A stretch of 64,000 bases of DNA from Selenomonas bovis DSM 23594 (GCF_000381005.1 NZ_KB908382.1:42810-106809), one strand, 5' to 3'; positions 15,773 through 25,265 are shown, counted from the first letter of the stretch. A program made the numbers and translations. Notes: generated by a model from the sequence alone, not told the origin.

Positions 15773-16780
15773 TCAGCACCCCGCGGACGGCGCGCCATAA
15801 TCCGTATGCGGCCGCCGCAGCGTCGCTACGAGCTTGAAGAAAATCACGAGCAGCGCCGTGCCGATCACGGCGGAAAGGATATAGCCGAGCGCCTCGGGCA
15901 TGCCAGCGACCGCATAGTCCGGCAGCAGCGCGGGGAGCTCGAAGCCCTGCGCCATGCCCGCCGGCGTATAGCCGAGCGGCGCGCCGAGCTCCGCCGTCTC
16001 CCGAAGCTCCTCCGCGTCCCACTCGCCCCAGGCCGTGCCCGCGGCGAGCAGGCCGAGCGGCGTCGCCGCGATGAGCAGCGCGAGCAGGCCGTAGACCGCG
16101 CGCGGCGCACGGGCGCGCGCGCCGGACGCGAGCTCCGGCGCCGCCTTTTTCAGATAGGCGAGCACCGCCGTCGTGAACACGACCTCCGCGAAGCCGAACA
16201 GCGTCAGATGACCGACCATCATCGCGGGGATGGAAACGGAGAGCGGATACGGGCAGTAGAGCGCCTGCCCCGCCGCGTCGTGGAAGAGCAGCGGCTGGAC
16301 GCCGAACTCGATGGCCGCGAGCAGCGCCGCGAGGTTGATGCCCGCGTAGGCGCCCGCGCCCGCCGCCACGAGCGCATGCTCCGGCAGCACGCGGCGCACC
16401 GCGCGCGCGACTGCCCAGCCCGCGAACGGCAGCGCGAACGCCATGTTGAAGCAGTTCGCGCCGAACGCGAGGATGCCGCCATCCCCGAAAAAGAGCGCCT
16501 GCACGAAGAGCGCCGTGCTCACCGCGAGGCACGCGCCCCACGGGCCGAAGAGCAGCGCGAGCAACACGCCGCCCACGGCGTGCCCCGTCGTGCCGCCCGG
16601 CAGCGGCAGATTGAACATCATCGCTAGAAAAGAGAACGCCGCGCCGATGCCGAGCAGCGGCAGCCGCTCCCGCGGGATCTCCTTTTTCACCTTGCTCACC
16701 GCGATGAGCCAGACGGGCAGCATCGCCGCCCCCATCACCGCGCACGTCTGCGGACTCAGATAGTTCTCTGGAATATGCAA
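15773..16780 (-). CDS. nikM: Nickel ECF transporter, substrate-binding NikMN fusion
   Basis: 335-residue membrane protein. The start is TTG at 16780 with GAGGAGG before it; this places His at position 2 (Met-His-Ile), the essential metal ligand of NikM/CbiM, and His67 in GGTTGHAVGG matches the other known ligand. Starting further upstream would bury the N-terminal ligand. The C-terminal part (about 210-335) carries PLGLLAAGTAWGEWDAEEL, the NikN-like domain fused in many nickel transporters, so nickel is more likely than cobalt. First gene of nikM-nikQ-nikO. larE, which serves a nickel cofactor, lies 3 kb away. Confidence 0.9.
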   Translation of the reverse strand: MHIPENYLSPQTCAVMGAAMLPVWLIAVSKVKKEIPRERLPLLGIGAAFSFLAMMFNLPLPGGTTGHAVGGVLLALLFGPWGACLAVSTALFVQALFFGDGGILAFGANCFNMAFALPFAGWAVARAVRRVLPEHALVAAGAGAYAGINLAALLAAIEFGVQPLLFHDAAGQALYCPYPLSVSIPAMMVGHLTLFGFAEVVFTTAVLAYLKKAAPELASGARARAPRAVYGLLALLIAATPLGLLAAGTAWGEWDAEELRETAELGAPLGYTPAGMAQGFELPALLPDYAVAGMPEALGYILSAVIGTALLVIFFKLVATLRRPHTDYGAPSAGC

Positions 16781-17346
16781 TGGCTCTCCTCCTCTGCCGC
16801 CCGGCTGACCGCAGCGGGACGGGACACGCAGGGAAATGCTGATGAGCGTCAAGCGCAGCGGCGGCGGAAAGGATGTTCCCGGCAGGATCTCCCGCCGTGC
16901 CACCCCTCTTCCACCGCTGCGCGGTCCCCCTCCCGGGGCTGCCACTGGCAGCCCGCGCCTAGAGCGCCCCCTGAGGAGAAGGTATGTTCTCACCCACTCA
17001 ACCGTAAGTGGAAAAATCTTTGCATGAATCAGTGATTCCTAAACCGTTCGACGGCATGGGCAAAGAAAGAATACATCGCCCAATGAATCAGCGATTCCTT
17101 TGGAAACCGCAACGCCGCATTTCCCTGCGAAAGACATAATAACTTCTTTTTCATCTTAACGCAGGAAACGCCCCAACGGAAGCCCCCAAGGGGGATGACG
17201 CCGCCAAAAATCCGCCTTGGCCGCTCAGCGCCGCGGACGCGGCAGCCTCCCGCGATACCGCTGACGCGGGCAGCGCGCCCCTCGTCAGCGCGGCGCGATG
17301 CGCCGGCAGGGCATCTTTCGCGCGGCCCAGGCGGCGGCGCGCCCCC
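16781..17346. other. Non-coding stretch upstream of nikM with several repeats
   Basis: 16840-16985 (minus strand) is related to the repeat at 6985-7115. At 17026-17046 and 17074-17094 lie two direct copies of a TGAATCAG(T/C)GATTCCT motif related to the MITE ends. 17160-17346 is GC-rich with CCCCC/GGGGG foldbacks. No known riboswitch was recognised ahead of nikM. Confidence 0.5.
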
Positions 17347-17634
17347 TCACTCCCGCAGCAGCTGCCGCCGCGCGTAGAGATCCGTCGCCGTGTCGAGCAT
17401 CTCCTTCCACGAGCCGAACCGCGTCGCGCGCCGCACATACGCGTCCATCTCCTCCTCCGGCAGCGCCTCGAACTCCGCCTGTGAGCGCACGCGGAAACGC
17501 CCGCCCGCGAGGAACCGCTCGAACGAGCGGCAATGCGTGAACCGCCGCATGAACGAACGGTCGAAAAGCTCCGAAAAATCCACCGCCTGCGGCAACCTGC
17601 CCGGCAGCTGGTAATACCCTGTGATCTTCACCAT
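17347..17634 (-). CDS. Hypothetical protein
   Basis: 95-residue soluble protein, MVKITGYYQLPGRLPQAVDF at the start, Arg- and Phe-rich. The ATG at 17634 has GGAGGAC 5-8 nt upstream and a -10 TATCAT at 17676-17681 on the same strand, so it is probably real. No family recognised. It stands alone between the nik operon and the MFS gene. Confidence 0.65.
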   Translation of the reverse strand: MVKITGYYQLPGRLPQAVDFSELFDRSFMRRFTHCRSFERFLAGGRFRVRSQAEFEALPEEEMDAYVRRATRFGSWKEMLDTATDLYARRQLLRE

Positions 17635-17868
17635 GTCAGTCCTCCAAGCAACAAAAACTTCCTTCTTCTGCTACTATGATACCATGCGCCAAACAGAAAA
17701 TCATCTCGCGCCTGCCGCGAGAAGAAACGTCCGGTACGGTGAAACGTCTGGTACCGGCGTTTTGTATGGCTCGCTTCATCCCTGTGCGAAAGGGAATGGC
17801 AAAAAGTGGCTGCCTATGCTACAATAGGCGTGTTTACCATATTTACGAAAGGGGAGGATGGTTGTGTG

Positions 17869-19020
17869 ATGCAAGAATATGAAAGGCCTGGTCTGGCGGA
17901 ACAACATGCGACGCGGGCAATCTTTTTTGTCGGAGGATTTGGTGCTGCTTCCTGGGCGCCTTTGGTGCCGCTGTTAAAGGCGCGGCTCGGCATCGCGGAG
18001 GATGTGCTCGGCATGCTGCTCTTGTGCATCGGCATTGGCTCTCTGTTGACGATGCCGCTCTCGGGCGCGGCGGCGGTGCGGCTCGGCTGCCGCAAGGTGT
18101 TGACGGCAGCAGGGCTCGTCTATGGAGCACTGCTGCTCGCGCTCTCCACGGTGTCCTCATTCCACCTGGCAGTACCGCTGCTGCTGATCTTCGGCGCGAC
18201 GATGGGCTGCATCGACGTCGTCGTCAACATCCAGGCCGTCATTGTCGAGAAGGCGGCGGGGCGACGCCTCATGAGCGGCATGCACGCGCTCTGGAGTGTC
18301 GGCGGCTTTGCTGGCGCGGGGCTCTTCGGCATCTGGGTCGGCACGTTCTCGCTGACGCCTCTCGTCTCGACGGGGATTGCGGCTGCCATCATGGTGCTCG
18401 TGACGCTCGCGGCCTCGCGCCATCTGCTGCCGTACGGCGGTGATGCTGGCGGCAAGCTGCTCGCCCTGCCGAAAGGCATCGTGACCTTCGTCGGCATCAT
18501 CGCCTGCATCGCCTTTCTCGTCGAGGGCGCTATCATGGACTGGGGCGGTGTCTTCCTCACGACGGTTCGTCACTTTGACATGGCGCTGGCGGGCACAGGT
18601 TTCACTGTCTTTTCGGCGGCCATGCTGACCATGCGCCTGCTCGGCGACTGGACGGTGCAGAAGCTCGGACAGGAGCGCGTCGTCATCGGCGGCAGCCTGC
18701 TCGCCGTCGCGGGCTTCCTGCTCATCATCTTTGCGCCGACAGTCCTCCTGCTCTACCTCGGCTTTTTCTGCATCGGTGTCGGCTGCGCCAATGTCGTGCC
18801 CGTCTTCTTCTCGCTGCTCGGCAAACAGCATGTCATGCCCATCAGCCTCGCTGTGCCAGCCGTCAGCACGCTCGGCTATCTCGGCATTCTCATGGGGCCT
18901 GCCACCATCGGCTTCATCGCCCATCAGACGAGCCTTTACGCCGCTTTCACGCTGCTCGCCGTGCTCGTCCTGCTGCAGGCTGCCATCGCGGCCTACGTCT
19001 ACCACCATATCATGGAGTAA
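17869..19020 (+). CDS. Major facilitator superfamily transporter
   Basis: 383-residue membrane carrier with about 12 hydrophobic segments. The first half has AASWAPLVPLLKARLG, a partial MFS loop motif (GAAAVRLGCRKV) and MGCIDVVVNIQAVIVEK; this last resembles the YbjJ-like branch. The substrate is unknown. The preferred ATG is at 17869; a GTG at 17866 is closer to GGGGAGG. An extended -10, TGCTACAAT, is at 17817-17825. It stands alone with a terminator after it. Confidence 0.88.
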   Translation: MQEYERPGLAEQHATRAIFFVGGFGAASWAPLVPLLKARLGIAEDVLGMLLLCIGIGSLLTMPLSGAAAVRLGCRKVLTAAGLVYGALLLALSTVSSFHLAVPLLLIFGATMGCIDVVVNIQAVIVEKAAGRRLMSGMHALWSVGGFAGAGLFGIWVGTFSLTPLVSTGIAAAIMVLVTLAASRHLLPYGGDAGGKLLALPKGIVTFVGIIACIAFLVEGAIMDWGGVFLTTVRHFDMALAGTGFTVFSAAMLTMRLLGDWTVQKLGQERVVIGGSLLAVAGFLLIIFAPTVLLLYLGFFCIGVGCANVVPVFFSLLGKQHVMPISLAVPAVSTLGYLGILMGPATIGFIAHQTSLYAAFTLLAVLVLLQAAIAAYVYHHIME

Positions 19021-19042
19021 ACGACTTCTTCTCGGAAAATCG

Positions 19043-19078
19043 CACGAAAAAAGCGCTCGTATGAGCGCTTTTTTCGTG
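19043..19078. terminator. Two-way terminator between the MFS and flavoprotein genes
   Basis: CACGAAAAAAGCGCTC and its complement around GTAT, with T and A runs on both sides. It serves both converging genes. Confidence 0.92.
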
Positions 19079-19084
19079 TCATTC

Positions 19085-19741
19085 TCACAAGTTCTGTGCA
19101 TCCAGAATCAAGTTCTTGCCCAAATCATATGCTTGTTCTGCGACTTCGGCATGGTGCTTCTCATGATATGCGCGCTTTTCCTCTTCGGAGAAAATCGAGG
19201 ATTCGTACTTGCTGTAATCCTTGAACTGCAGTGTGTTGCAATCGTAGAACAGATAGGGCTTTGCTCCGAGGATATTGGCTGCCGCCATTTCGTAAGCGGC
19301 CAGGCTGTCCTTCAGGTGGAATGCGTCTGCCTGTTCCTCCGTCGCATTCATCGTGTAGAGGAATGCAGAGGGGATGGTCTTCCCGAGTACCGAAGGGATT
19401 TCCTTGCTGTAGATGTACTGCGAGAAGAAGAAACGCTCCAAGAACGCCTGCATGCCCGAGGTCAGGTTCATGAAGTAGATCGGTGATCCGAACAGCAGGG
19501 CATCTGCCTGCTTGGCGCGCTCCAGCACAGCTGTGAGATCGTCCTTGACGATGCAGACACCGTGCTCCTTGTCCTTGCGCTTGCAGTAAAAGCAGCTCAG
19601 ACATCCCTTGTACTTCAGCGGGTAGAGGTCGATATACTCCGTCTCTGCTCCGAGCGAAGCGGCCCCTTCCAATGCCTTGTGCAGCAGTCGCGCCGTGTTC
19701 TCCGCACGGCGCGGGCTTCCGTTGATTGCCATGATTTTCAT
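19085..19741 (-). CDS. Iron-sulfur flavoprotein / NAD(P)H-dependent FMN reductase family
   Basis: 218-residue flavodoxin-fold protein: MAINGSPRRAENTARLL (FMN phosphate loop) and FGSPIYFMNLTSGMQAFLERF. Between them GCLSCFYCKRKDKEHGVC has the close cysteines that hold a [4Fe-4S] cluster in iron-sulfur flavoproteins. It would pass electrons from a reduced donor; the partner is not seen here. The ATG at 19741 has AGGAGGAATA upstream. Single gene. Confidence 0.88.
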   Translation of the reverse strand: MKIMAINGSPRRAENTARLLHKALEGAASLGAETEYIDLYPLKYKGCLSCFYCKRKDKEHGVCIVKDDLTAVLERAKQADALLFGSPIYFMNLTSGMQAFLERFFFSQYIYSKEIPSVLGKTIPSAFLYTMNATEEQADAFHLKDSLAAYEMAAANILGAKPYLFYDCNTLQFKDYSKYESSIFSEEEKRAYHEKHHAEVAEQAYDLGKNLILDAQNL

Positions 19742-19862
19742 AAATATTCCTCCTCATACGCGCATCCTGGCGGATGCCATATCATCACGCCAACGTTCTG
19801 CGCGTCATGCCGCTCCTTCGCATGCAGGTTCCTCGCCCTGCACCGCGGAACCTGCCCGCCCG

Positions 19863-20702
19863 TCAGCCGTCCTGCCGCTCCTCGTGCGCGAGCCCCTCGT
19901 TCATGCTGCCCGAGCGGAAGCCGCGCAGATCGAGCGAGACATAGGCAAAGCCGAGCGCCGCCAGCGCCTCCTGCACGCGATCCACGAGCCCCTCCGTGAA
20001 GAGCCGCGCGATATCCTCCGGCAGCAGCTCGATGCGCGCGAGCCGTCCGCCCTCATGCACGCGCACGCGCAGCTGGCGGAACCCCAGCCCCAGCAGGAAC
20101 TCCTCCGCGCGGTTCACGCGCGAAAGCCCCTCGCGCGTGAGCTGCTCCCCGTAGGCGAAGCGCGACGCAAGGCACGCCATCGACGGCTTGTCCCAGGTCG
20201 CGAGACCGAGCGCGCGAGAGAGCGCGCGGATATCCGCTTTATGAAAGCCCGCCGCGTGGAGCGGACTCTTGATATCGAGCTCCGCGAGCGCGCGCCGCCC
20301 CGGCCGGTAGTCGCCGTCATCGTCGAGATTCGAGCCGTCGACGACCGCGCGCAGGCCGCGCTCTGCCGCGAGCTCCTTGAGCCGCGTGAAGAGCGCATGC
20401 TTGCAGAGATAGCAGCGATCCGCAGGATTCGCCGCAACGCCCGGCACCGCGAGCGTATCGAACGGCACGACGACATGCGCGATGCCGCGCTGCGCACAGA
20501 ACGCCGCCGCCTCCTCCACCTCGCGCTGCGGCACGAACGGCGACGCCGCCGTAAACGCCACCGCCCGCGCCCCGAGCGCCTCCTGCGCCGCCGCGAGCAA
20601 GAGCGTCGAGTCCACACCGCCGGAAAACGCCACCGCCACCGAGCCGCAAGATACCAGCTCCGCCGCGAGCCGCGCGCGCTTTTCCTCCAGATCCTGTTCC
20701 AT
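19863..20702 (-). CDS. larE: Sacrificial sulfur transferase LarE
   Basis: LarE gives the sulfur atoms for the nickel-pincer nucleotide cofactor of lactate racemase and related enzymes. 279 residues. The PP-loop ATP site is AFSGGVDSTLLL (about 25-36). RCYLCK (96-101) and KPSMACLASR follow; Cys177 in the latter matches the cysteine that loses its sulfur in LarE. ATG at 20702 with GGAGGAG; -10 TATAAT at 20733-20738. larB, larC and larA are not in the window, but the nickel importer is close. Confidence 0.92.
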   Translation of the reverse strand: MEQDLEEKRARLAAELVSCGSVAVAFSGGVDSTLLLAAAQEALGARAVAFTAASPFVPQREVEEAAAFCAQRGIAHVVVPFDTLAVPGVAANPADRCYLCKHALFTRLKELAAERGLRAVVDGSNLDDDGDYRPGRRALAELDIKSPLHAAGFHKADIRALSRALGLATWDKPSMACLASRFAYGEQLTREGLSRVNRAEEFLLGLGFRQLRVRVHEGGRLARIELLPEDIARLFTEGLVDRVQEALAALGFAYVSLDLRGFRSGSMNEGLAHEERQDG

Positions 20703-20741
20703 GATGTCTCCTCCTGTCCAGCAGTCTCCTCTATTATACGC

Positions 20742-20788
20742 GATAAGACAGCAGCAAGGAAGCGATTCTTCCTTGCTGCTGTCTTATC
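20742..20788. terminator. Long perfect hairpin between larE and ung
   Basis: GATAAGACAGCAGCAAGGAA pairs with its full complement around a short loop. It lies 65 bp beyond the ung stop and just upstream of the larE -10. Confidence 0.8.
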
Positions 20789-20852
20789 CGAAGCGTTTCA
20801 TACGCTTAAATCAAGCGGCAGGTCTGAGAAAACGGCGCCTGCATCCCGCACC

Positions 20853-21527
20853 TCAGACATCCGGCAGCTGCCAGTCGATGGGCGTCTCGCCGCAGCTCTC
20901 GAGGAACTGGTTCACACGGGAGAACGGCCGACTGCCGAAAAAGCCGCGGCTCGCGGAGAGCGGGCTCGGGTGCGGCGACTCGACGATGTAGTGGCGCGGA
21001 TTCGTGATCATCGCCTTCTTGCGCCGCGCGGGCGACCCCCAGAGGATGAACGCCATCGGTTTCTCACGCTCGTTGAGCAGCTCGATGATGCGGTCCGTGA
21101 AGATCTCCCAGCCCTGCCCGTGATGGGAGTTCGCCTGATGCTCGCGCACCGTGAGCACCGTGTTGAGGAGCAGCACGCCCTGATCCGCCCAGGGCTTCAG
21201 GCAGCCGTTGTTCGGGATGCGGCAGCCGAGGTCCGTCTGCAGCTCCTTGAAGATATTGAGGAGGCTCGGCGGCGGCTCGACGCCCGGCAGGACCGAGAAC
21301 GAGAGCCCGTGCGCCTGCCCCGGCCCGTGGTAAGGATCCTGTCCGAGGATGACGACCTTCGTCGCCGCATAGCTCGTATAGTGGAGCGCATTGAAGATCG
21401 CGAACATGTCGGGGTAGACGCGCGTCGTCCGGTACTCGTGGATGAGGAACTCGCGCAGCTTCTTGTAATACGGCTTCTCGAGCTCCGGATTCAGCAGTGG
21501 CGCCCAATCGTTATGAAAAATCTCCAT
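20853..21527 (-). CDS. ung: Uracil-DNA glycosylase, family 1
   Basis: 224-residue repair enzyme that removes uracil from DNA. Family-1 motifs are complete: [21 protein letters not shown] with the catalytic Asp and the uracil-binding segment, [21 protein letters not shown] and the [16 protein letters not shown]-binding loop. ATG at 21527 with GGAAGG; it overlaps the end of folK-folA by 17 bp. It is the last gene of the folate operon, an unusual but plausible place near the DHFR that feeds thymidylate synthesis. Confidence 0.96.
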   Translation of the reverse strand: MEIFHNDWAPLLNPELEKPYYKKLREFLIHEYRTTRVYPDMFAIFNALHYTSYAATKVVILGQDPYHGPGQAHGLSFSVLPGVEPPPSLLNIFKELQTDLGCRIPNNGCLKPWADQGVLLLNTVLTVREHQANSHHGQGWEIFTDRIIELLNEREKPMAFILWGSPARRKKAMITNPRHYIVESPHPSPLSASRGFFGSRPFSRVNQFLESCGETPIDWQLPDV

Positions 21528-22809
21528 CAACGAAACCTTCCTTCCTACGGTACAGCGAGAACGTCACGCCCGGCGTCGCGGCGGGGCGGCGCTCCGCGAG
21601 GGAAAAGCCCGCAAGCTCCGGCAGGAACGCGTCCGCGGGCCGCTCCGCCGCCACCTCCGTGAGGTACGCCTCCCCCACGAAGGGCAGCAGCGCGCGGTAA
21701 ACAGCCGCGCCGCCGATCACCCAGACGGGCCGCCGCGGCGCCGCCTGCCAGAGCGCGCCGAGGGCCGCGCGCAGGGCGGAGACATCCGGCAGCAGATGAA
21801 AGACATCCTCGCGCGGGCCATGCGGTGCGCCTGCTGACGCGTCAGCGCCAGGAGACTCCTCCTCTGGCCCCCGCCCCGCACTCCGCGGCCCGGCGGTCAG
21901 CGCCTCCCTGTCCGCCTCTCCCGGCGTCCAGATCCCGCCCCGCGGGGCAGCCGATGCCAAGCGGCCGCCCGGCAGGCTCTCCGCCGTCCAGCGCACGAAC
22001 CGCGCGCCGTCTGCCGCCATGCGCCGCGAGAGCACGAGATGGAGCCGTCCCGCAAGCGGCCTGCCGCCGGGCAGGCTCTCCGCCGTGCGGCGGCCCATGA
22101 CGAGCACGCTCCCCGGCGTCCGCGTCAGCGCGCGGAACCGCGCGAGATCCTCCGGCAGCTCATAGAGCAGCCTGCCCGCGCGCCCGAGCCCCCGCCCGCG
22201 GTCGATGCAGGCGATGAGCCGCAGCGGCCACGGCCGCGCGAGCGCCGCGCTCCGGCGCACCTGCTGCGCGCCGTTCTCCTCGCACCAGGCAGCGATCGGC
22301 CGCCCCGCGAGCACGAGCGCCGGCGCGATCTCCGCGAGCGGCACGAGCACGAACGCCCGCTCCAAAAGATACGGATGCGGCAGCGTGAGCCGCGGCGTCG
22401 CCGCGCGCACCACCTGCCCCCCGCGCACGCCATAGACGAGGTCGATGTCGAGCGTGCGCGCGCCCCAGTGCTCATGGCGCACGCGCCCGAGCGCCCGCTC
22501 GATCTCCTGGCAGGCGGCGAGCAGCGCCTCCGGCGCGAGCCGCGTCGAGAGGCACGCGGCGCCGTTGAGGAACGGCGGCTGATCCGTCTTCCCCCATGGC
22601 GCCGTCTCATAGAACGAGGACGCGCGCGAAAGCCGCGTCCCCGGCAGCTGCGCGAGCCGCCGCAGTGCCTCGCGCAGCGCCTGCGCCCGCGCGCCGAGAT
22701 TCGCACCGAGGGAGAGATAGCACGTCCACGCCGCGCCCTCCGGCATGCGCGTGCCGCCGCACAGTGCCGCAGGCTCCTCCCGACGGACGCAGTCATCGCC
22801 GCCCGTCAT
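21511..22809 (-). CDS. folK-folA: Fused HPPK-DHFR (folate)
   Basis: 432 residues. About 30-185 is 6-hydroxymethyl-dihydropterin pyrophosphokinase: [30 protein letters not shown], [15 protein letters not shown] and [16 protein letters not shown]. About 195-432 is dihydrofolate reductase: [26 protein letters not shown], and [15 protein letters not shown]. Between the DHFR halves lie roughly 60 extra residues of Gly/Pro/Ala-rich sequence in which TAESLPGG appears again. The start at 22809 overlaps folB by ATGA and gives an odd 30-residue tail before HPPK; no better Shine-Dalgarno is seen. Whether the DHFR half is active needs testing. Confidence 0.85.
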   Translation of the reverse strand: MTGGDDCVRREEPAALCGGTRMPEGAAWTCYLSLGANLGARAQALREALRRLAQLPGTRLSRASSFYETAPWGKTDQPPFLNGAACLSTRLAPEALLAACQEIERALGRVRHEHWGARTLDIDLVYGVRGGQVVRAATPRLTLPHPYLLERAFVLVPLAEIAPALVLAGRPIAAWCEENGAQQVRRSAALARPWPLRLIACIDRGRGLGRAGRLLYELPEDLARFRALTRTPGSVLVMGRRTAESLPGGRPLAGRLHLVLSRRMAADGARFVRWTAESLPGGRLASAAPRGGIWTPGEADREALTAGPRSAGRGPEEESPGADASAGAPHGPREDVFHLLPDVSALRAALGALWQAAPRRPVWVIGGAAVYRALLPFVGEAYLTEVAAERPADAFLPELAGFSLAERRPAATPGVTFSLYRRKEGFVDGDFS

Positions 22810-23201
22810 GCGCGCGCCTCCGCGTCCCGCGCGCGCACGACCGTCACCGCCGCGTCATGGAACACCCCGGGCAGCGGCGCCGCCGGCTTGTGCACCGTCA
22901 CGCGCACCGCCTCGACGCGCGCGAACCGCGCGAGGACGCCACGCGCGATGCGCTCCGCCACCGCCTCGATGAGACGGCACGGCGCGCCCTCCACGACGGA
23001 GCGCGCCAGAGCGAACACCTCCGCGTAGTTCACCGTCGCCGCGAGATCATCCGACGCCCCCGCCGCCGCGAGCGGCAGCGTGAGCACGACATCCACGAGG
23101 AACGCCTGCCCCCGCGCCCGCTCCTCCGGCAGACAGCCATGATAGCCGTAGAACCGCATGCCCTCGAGGGAGATCCTGTCCCCCGTCTGCTCACTGCGCA
23201 T
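22806..23201 (-). CDS. folB: Dihydroneopterin aldolase
   Basis: 131 residues; turns dihydroneopterin into 6-hydroxymethyl-dihydropterin. Seen: ISLEGMRFYGYHGCLPEERARGQAF, typical of the N-terminus with the active-site region, VNYAEVFALARSVVEG, and RLIEAVAERIARGVL, with VTVHKPAAPLPG near the end containing the conserved Lys. ATG at 23201 overlaps folP by 11 bp. Fourth-step gene in the folE-folP-folB-folK/folA order. Confidence 0.95.
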   Translation of the reverse strand: MRSEQTGDRISLEGMRFYGYHGCLPEERARGQAFLVDVVLTLPLAAAGASDDLAATVNYAEVFALARSVVEGAPCRLIEAVAERIARGVLARFARVEAVRVTVHKPAAPLPGVFHDAAVTVVRARDAEARA

Positions 23202-24063
23202 GATACGCCTCCCGGCCCAGGATGAAATCCGCCATGCGGCACATACGCGCGATCGGCTTCACATCGTGCACGCGCACCATATCGGCCCCTGCCGCGAGCG
23301 CGAGCACGCACGACGCGCCCGTCGCCTCCATGCGCTCATCGACCGGGAGCCCCAGCGTATCCGCGATGAACCGCTTGCGCGAGGACGCGAAGAGCATCGG
23401 ATAGCGCACGCCGTCCACCGCGAGCAGCTCTGCGAGGCGCCGCTGCACGAGCAGATTCGCCGCCGTATCCTTGCCGAACCCGATGCCCGGATCGAGGATG
23501 ACCTGCTCCCTTTTCACCCCCGCCTCCCGCGCGATGGCGAGCGAACGGCGGAAAAAGCCCTGCATCGTCTCGATGACATCCCCCGCATACGACTTGCCGT
23601 GCTGATTGTGCATCACGATGACCGGCAGCCCCGTCTCCGCGGCCACGCGCGCCATCTCCCCCGGCTCCTCCTCGTACTGGAGGCCCCAGATATCATTGAG
23701 GATATGCACGCCGGCAGATGCCGCCGCCCGCGCCGTCGCCGCGTGATACGTATCCACAGAGATCGGCACCGGGCACTCCGGCACGATCGCCTCGAGGAAC
23801 GGCAGCAGCCGCGCCTGCTCCTCCTCCGGCGTCAGCGCCGCTGACCCCGGCCGCGTCGACTCCGCGCCGATATCGATGAGATCCGCGCCGTCCGCCACCA
23901 TCTCGCGCATATGCGCGCGCGCCTTTTCCACCGTATCGAACCTGCCGCCGTCCGAGAACGAATCCGGCGTCACATTGAGAATCCCCATCACGAGCGTGCG
24001 CCCTCCGACCGTGAGCTCCTTGCCGTCAGCGAAATGATATGTATAGATGGGCCGATCGTTCAT
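23191..24063 (-). CDS. folP: Dihydropteroate synthase
   Basis: 290-residue TIM-barrel enzyme that joins p-aminobenzoate to the pterin pyrophosphate; it is the sulfonamide target. Motifs: GILNVTPDSFSDGGRF, DIGAESTRPG, PISVDTYHAATARAA, NDIWGLQ, ILDPGIGFGK and the C-terminal VRVHDV. ATG at 24063 with GAGGAGGAG. It lies 12 bp after folE. Confidence 0.97.
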   Translation of the reverse strand: MNDRPIYTYHFADGKELTVGGRTLVMGILNVTPDSFSDGGRFDTVEKARAHMREMVADGADLIDIGAESTRPGSAALTPEEEQARLLPFLEAIVPECPVPISVDTYHAATARAAASAGVHILNDIWGLQYEEEPGEMARVAAETGLPVIVMHNQHGKSYAGDVIETMQGFFRRSLAIAREAGVKREQVILDPGIGFGKDTAANLLVQRRLAELLAVDGVRYPMLFASSRKRFIADTLGLPVDERMEATGASCVLALAAGADMVRVHDVKPIARMCRMADFILGREAYHAQ

Positions 24064-24075
24064 ACTGTCTCCTCC

Positions 24076-24648
24076 TCAAGCATCCTCTTTCCCCGCGCCG
24101 CCGAGCAGCGCCCACGCCTGCGCCGCAAGCGCGGGCTCCGCGAGCGCGCCGAGCGCCTCGCTCGTCGTCGTGAGCGTATCGTGCGTGCCGCCCTCCCGGA
24201 GCGCCATGCAGAACTGATGCGCGCGGCAGACCACGAGCACACCATCCGCCGCGAGCCCCCGCATCACCGTCTCCGCGACCTCGCGCGTCAGGCGCTCCTG
24301 CAGCTGCGGCCGTCGCGCGAGCACATCCACCGCCTCCACGAACCGGCTGAACCCCGCGACGCGCCCCGCGTGCGGCTGGTAAACAAGATCCATGGAGCCG
24401 TAGAACGGCACGAGATGATGCTCGCAAAGCGACGAGAACGGGATCCGCTGCACCGCCACCAGCCCCGTCGCCCCCGTCTCGAACGTCGCGCCCAGGACAG
24501 CGGCGGCATCGCGGCCCAGCCCGCCGAAAAGATAGCCATACATCTCCGCCACGCGCTCCGGCGTCCGCTCCATCCCCCGCGCGCTGACATCCACATCGAG
24601 CGCCGCGAGGAACGCGCGCACCGCCGCTGCCGCCTGCTCCTTCTCCAT
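24076..24648 (-). CDS. folE: GTP cyclohydrolase I
   Basis: 190 residues; makes dihydroneopterin triphosphate from GTP. The zinc and active-site motifs are IPFSSLCEHHLVPFYG, GFSRFVEAVDVLARRPQLQERL and the Cys/His pair in CRAHQFCMALRE. ATG at 24648 with GGAGGT 8 nt upstream; the frame extends to 24714 without support. First gene of the folate operon, behind a good promoter. Confidence 0.96.
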   Translation of the reverse strand: MEKEQAAAAVRAFLAALDVDVSARGMERTPERVAEMYGYLFGGLGRDAAAVLGATFETGATGLVAVQRIPFSSLCEHHLVPFYGSMDLVYQPHAGRVAGFSRFVEAVDVLARRPQLQERLTREVAETVMRGLAADGVLVVCRAHQFCMALREGGTHDTLTTTSEALGALAEPALAAQAWALLGGAGKEDA

Positions 24649-24732
24649 CACACCACACCTCCCAAGCACGTGCCAGAGCCGCGCTCCACGGGACACACCG
24701 GCACCTCCGGCCACGCCCCAGTCCTATCAAAC

Positions 24733-24761
24733 ATTCTATACCGCCCACCCTGCCCCGTCAA
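24733..24761 (-). promoter_or_regulatory. Folate operon promoter
   Basis: Minus strand TTGACG (24756-24761), 17 bp, TAGAAT (24733-24738), 85 bp before folE. The rest of 24762-24989 shows no further gene; it is GC-rich between 24850 and 24970. Confidence 0.8.
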
Positions 24762-24989
24762 TCAGACGCGCGGAATGATTCTATTTAGTTATGATAGACC
24801 AAACAAGCAGGACTCACAAAAAGAAAGTCGAATAGAAACCAATAAGAATTGCGAGGAGAAGCCGCCGGTCGCGCGCCCGCCCGCACAGGCGGCACAGACC
24901 GCCCGTGCGCGGCAAGCCAGCGCGCTCCGCCCCCTCAAGCCTGGGCGGACATGCCTCCGCGCAATCAACGCCAAAAGGGGAGATACATC

Positions 24990-25265
24990 ATGCTGAAAAA
25001 ACAAATGACACGCGAAGTCATGCTCGACGCCCTCGAGCACGACTACAACGGCCTCATGAACCTCGGCGACATCTACGGCGCCCGCGGCGTAGAGGCCGCC
25101 ATCGACACCATCCACCTCTACGAAAAAGCCCTCGAACTCGCCTGCGAAGAATGTCAGAAAGCGCGCACGAAAAAATTCAGCGACACCAAGACCACGCAGG
25201 AAATCATAGAAGAATACCTCGCCTACGCCAAGACCACCGACTACGGCGAAGAAAGCGAACATTGA
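24990..25265 (+). CDS. Small hypothetical protein
   Basis: 91 residues, helical and acidic, MLKKQMTREVMLDALEHDYN at the start, two Cys in ACEECQKARTKKF. No signal or membrane segment. The ATG at 24990 has AAGGGGAG 8 nt upstream and codon use like its neighbours, so it is likely real. No family recognised. It is divergent from the folate operon. Confidence 0.65.
   Translation: MLKKQMTREVMLDALEHDYNGLMNLGDIYGARGVEAAIDTIHLYEKALELACEECQKARTKKFSDTKTTQEIIEEYLAYAKTTDYGEESEH

Noticed and set aside
16781..16993. N-terminal extension of NikM
   Set aside because: It would bury the Met-His N-terminus needed for metal binding; the TTG at 16780 has a better Shine-Dalgarno.
16790..17000. Cobalamin riboswitch ahead of nikM
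   Set aside because: No B12 box and no other conserved core bases were found; the transporter is also of nickel type.
21840..22020. Frameshift or misassembly inside DHFR
   Set aside because: The frame stays open on both sides and the DHFR C-terminal motif [15 protein letters not shown] returns in frame, so an insert is more likely.
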